The position numbers and the translations under genes are program-made. This document shows positions 62,352-64,000 of a stretch of DNA of 64,000 nucleotides, in pieces. The notes beneath the pieces were generated by a model. That model was not told the DNA's origin, made no database searches, and saw nothing but the letters and a program-made list of their open reading frames with translations. Source of the DNA: Heyndrickxia acidicola (GTDB taxonomy: Bacteria; Bacillota; Bacilli; Bacillales; Bacillaceae_C); assembly GCF_001636425.1 (NCBI RefSeq), contig NZ_KV440953.1, positions 4,460,001 through 4,524,000 on the forward strand, given 5' to 3'. Every line of letters starts with the position of its first letter. Position 1 is the first letter of the stretch.

Positions 62352-63248
62352 ATGAGCACAGGTTCAAATAACGTACAATTGGTCATCATCACAGGCATGT
62401 CTGGTGCAGGAAAGACAGTAGCCATTCAGAGCTTTGAAGATCTAGGCTTCTTTTGTGTAGATAACCTGCCTCCTACATTACTTCCGAAATTTTTAGAGCT
62501 GATGAAGGATTCAAATAATAAAATGAACAAAGTGGCCCTTGTAATGGACTTACGGGGAAGGGAATTTTTCGATCACTTATTCAAAGCGTTAGACAGTTTG
62601 ACAGAAACGTCATGGGTATCACCAAAAATTTTATTCCTAGATTCTGAGGATTCTGTATTAGTAAGGCGATATAAAGAAACACGCCGGATGCATCCGCTGT
62701 CTCCATCAGGACTTCCTCTAGAGGGGATTCAGCAGGAAAGAAGCCTCCTTGAAGATCTTAAGGGCCGTGCCCAAATTATTTATAATACATCAGAGCTGTC
62801 TCCAAGACAGCTTCGAGAAAAAATATTAATAGAGTTTTCTGCTGAAAAGCAGCCAGTTTTTACAGTGAATGTCATGTCATTTGGTTTTAAGCATGGAATT
62901 CCGATTGATGCAGATCTGGTTTTTGATGTTCGGTTTTTACCAAACCCTTATTATATAGAGTCTATGAGGCCGAAAACAGGGCTGGATGAAGAGGTTTCGG
63001 AATATGTAATGAAATGGAACGAGACGAGCAAATTTTTGGAAAAGGTGACGGATTTATTGGCGTTTATGCTTCCGCATTATCAGCGTGAAGGAAAAAGCCA
63101 GCTTGTGATAGGAATTGGCTGTACAGGAGGCCAGCATCGTTCGGTTGCTTTAACGGAATACCTCGGCCATTACTTTGAACAGGATTATAATACAAAGATT
63201 TCTCATCGTGATATAAAGAAAAGAAAGGAACAGCATCATGAAAGCTGA
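62352..63248 (+). CDS. rapZ: RNase adapter/nucleotide-binding protein RapZ (YvcJ)
   Basis: A 298-residue protein with P-loop GMSGAGKT at the N-terminus and the conserved C-terminal region SFGFKHGIP...[10 protein letters not shown]...[18 protein letters not shown]. In B. subtilis YvcJ binds ATP and GTP and influences competence; in E. coli RapZ directs RNase E to a small RNA. ATG 62352 is seven bases after GGGGG; ATG 62346 is too near. It overlaps yvcK by 11 bases. Confidence 0.94.
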   Translation: MSTGSNNVQLVIITGMSGAGKTVAIQSFEDLGFFCVDNLPPTLLPKFLELMKDSNNKMNKVALVMDLRGREFFDHLFKALDSLTETSWVSPKILFLDSEDSVLVRRYKETRRMHPLSPSGLPLEGIQQERSLLEDLKGRAQIIYNTSELSPRQLREKILIEFSAEKQPVFTVNVMSFGFKHGIPIDADLVFDVRFLPNPYYIESMRPKTGLDEEVSEYVMKWNETSKFLEKVTDLLAFMLPHYQREGKSQLVIGIGCTGGQHRSVALTEYLGHYFEQDYNTKISHRDIKKRKEQHHES

Positions 63249-64000
63249 CGTAAAGCCAAAAGTAGTCATTATCGGCGGCGGTACAGGATTGCCTGTATTA
63301 TTAAGAGGATTAAGGAAATATCCCATTGACCTTACTGCAATCGTTACGGTTGCAGATGATGGCGGGAGTTCCGGCCGAATCCGGAACGAGATGGATATCC
63401 CATCACCAGGTGACATTCGAAATGTTCTGGCAGCTTTGTCAGATGTAGAGCCTTTGATTGAACAGATGTTCCAGCATCGTTTTCAAACGGCCAATGAACT
63501 TGCCGGACATTCGCTAGGCAATTTGATTATTGCTGCTTTAACCTCTATCACTGGTGATTTTGTACATGCCATACGGGAAATGAGCAAGGTGTTAAATGTT
63601 CACGGAAAAGTCCTTCCTTCCGCCAATCAAAGTGTTTTTCTCCATGCGGAAATGGAGGATGGAAGCATTGTTACAGGAGAATCGAAAATCCCCCAGGCAA
63701 ACAAAAAAATTAAGAAGGTTTTTTTGACGCCTGAGGCCATTAATCCGTTGTCAGAGACGCTTAGAGCAATCAAAAAGGCAGATCTCATTGTGATAGGACC
63801 TGGCAGTCTTTATACTAGTATTTTGCCAAATCTGCTTGTTCCGAAGCTTGGTGATGAGGTGTGCAAGGCAAAAGCCAAAAAGGTATACATTTGCAATCTC
63901 ATGACACAAGCGGGAGAAACGCTCGACTATACGGCAAGCGACCACGTTCAGGCCATTTATGACCATATGGGCAACAGGTGCATTGATACGATTCTCGTAA
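63238..64000 (+). CDS. yvcK: YvcK/GlmR family protein (3' end outside window)
   Basis: The frame starts at ATG 63238, inside the end of rapZ, and is still open at the window end (254 codons seen). The protein opens [17 protein letters not shown], followed by [15 protein letters not shown] and [12 protein letters not shown], then [12 protein letters not shown] and [16 protein letters not shown], all typical of the CofD-like YvcK family. In B. subtilis YvcK binds UDP-GlcNAc and stimulates GlmS, needed for gluconeogenic growth and cell shape. Neighbours and overlap match the conserved yvcI-rapZ-yvcK-whiA-crh order. Confidence 0.94.
   Translation, partial: MKADVKPKVVIIGGGTGLPVLLRGLRKYPIDLTAIVTVADDGGSSGRIRNEMDIPSPGDIRNVLAALSDVEPLIEQMFQHRFQTANELAGHSLGNLIIAALTSITGDFVHAIREMSKVLNVHGKVLPSANQSVFLHAEMEDGSIVTGESKIPQANKKIKKVFLTPEAINPLSETLRAIKKADLIVIGPGSLYTSILPNLLVPKLGDEVCKAKAKKVYICNLMTQAGETLDYTASDHVQAIYDHMGNRCIDTILV

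Overview
The window reads as chromosomal DNA of a spore-forming Bacillaceae bacterium (low-GC Firmicutes, Bacillus sensu lato). The evidence is the protein similarities, strong AAAGGAGG-type ribosome binding sites, TTG/GTG starts, and a gene order shared with Bacillus subtilis: csbA-uvrB-uvrA, then yvlB-yvlC-yvlD, hprK-lgt-ppaX-yvoF, yvcD-trxB and yvcI-rapZ(yvcJ)-yvcK. I cannot name the species. Both window ends cut a gene.

Layout. 1-9 kb is an accessory stretch: a sortase-anchored surface protein with a class F-like sortase, a cupin regulator divergent from a LysE-type exporter, small unknown genes, a GNAT remnant, a 3-hydroxyacyl-CoA dehydrogenase, a large tandem repeat array, and a 7Fe ferredoxin divergent from a SufR-like regulator. 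9.3-19.4 kb is a phosphate-starvation block: phoP-phoR, then pstS-pstC-pstA-pstB-pstB-phoU behind a textbook four-repeat Pho box. 20-28.5 kb carries an ArsB/NhaD-type transporter, a VOC protein, a MocR-like regulator divergent from an EamA transporter, a CzrA-like sensor with a zinc-type P-ATPase, and an HD phosphohydrolase. 28.8-35.5 kb is csbA and the UvrB/UvrA repair pair. 35.5-51.3 kb is a cell-surface polymer region: two oppositely ordered fusions of CDP-glycerol transferase and glycosyltransferase, gtaB, a ROK kinase, an epimerase, and a tagD-tagB-tagF-tagG-tagH teichoic acid operon. 52-64 kb is the sigma-W-type yvl operon, a CwlC-like amidase, and the hprK to yvcK core block.

The gene content is mostly ordinary. 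The intergenic DNA is not. I distinguish four families of short repeats plus two phased arrays. Family A is a ~151-152 bp unit, with eight apparently identical tandem copies at 5.9-7.1 kb and five diverged copies at 11.9-12.6 kb. Family B is a ~125-129 bp imperfect palindrome in groups of two full and one broken copy. Family C is a ~155-166 bp MITE-like element with 24 bp imperfect terminal inverted repeats; one copy has a perfect 6 bp target duplication and another sits inside the pst operon. Family D is a ~195 bp element that can fold as an outer stem enclosing three hairpins, one of which is a perfect 64 bp palindrome with compensatory changes between copies. Separately, two unrelated sequence motifs are each repeated at exactly 21 bp intervals, six and five times. 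No transposase gene is present, so any mobility of C and D would depend on enzymes encoded elsewhere.
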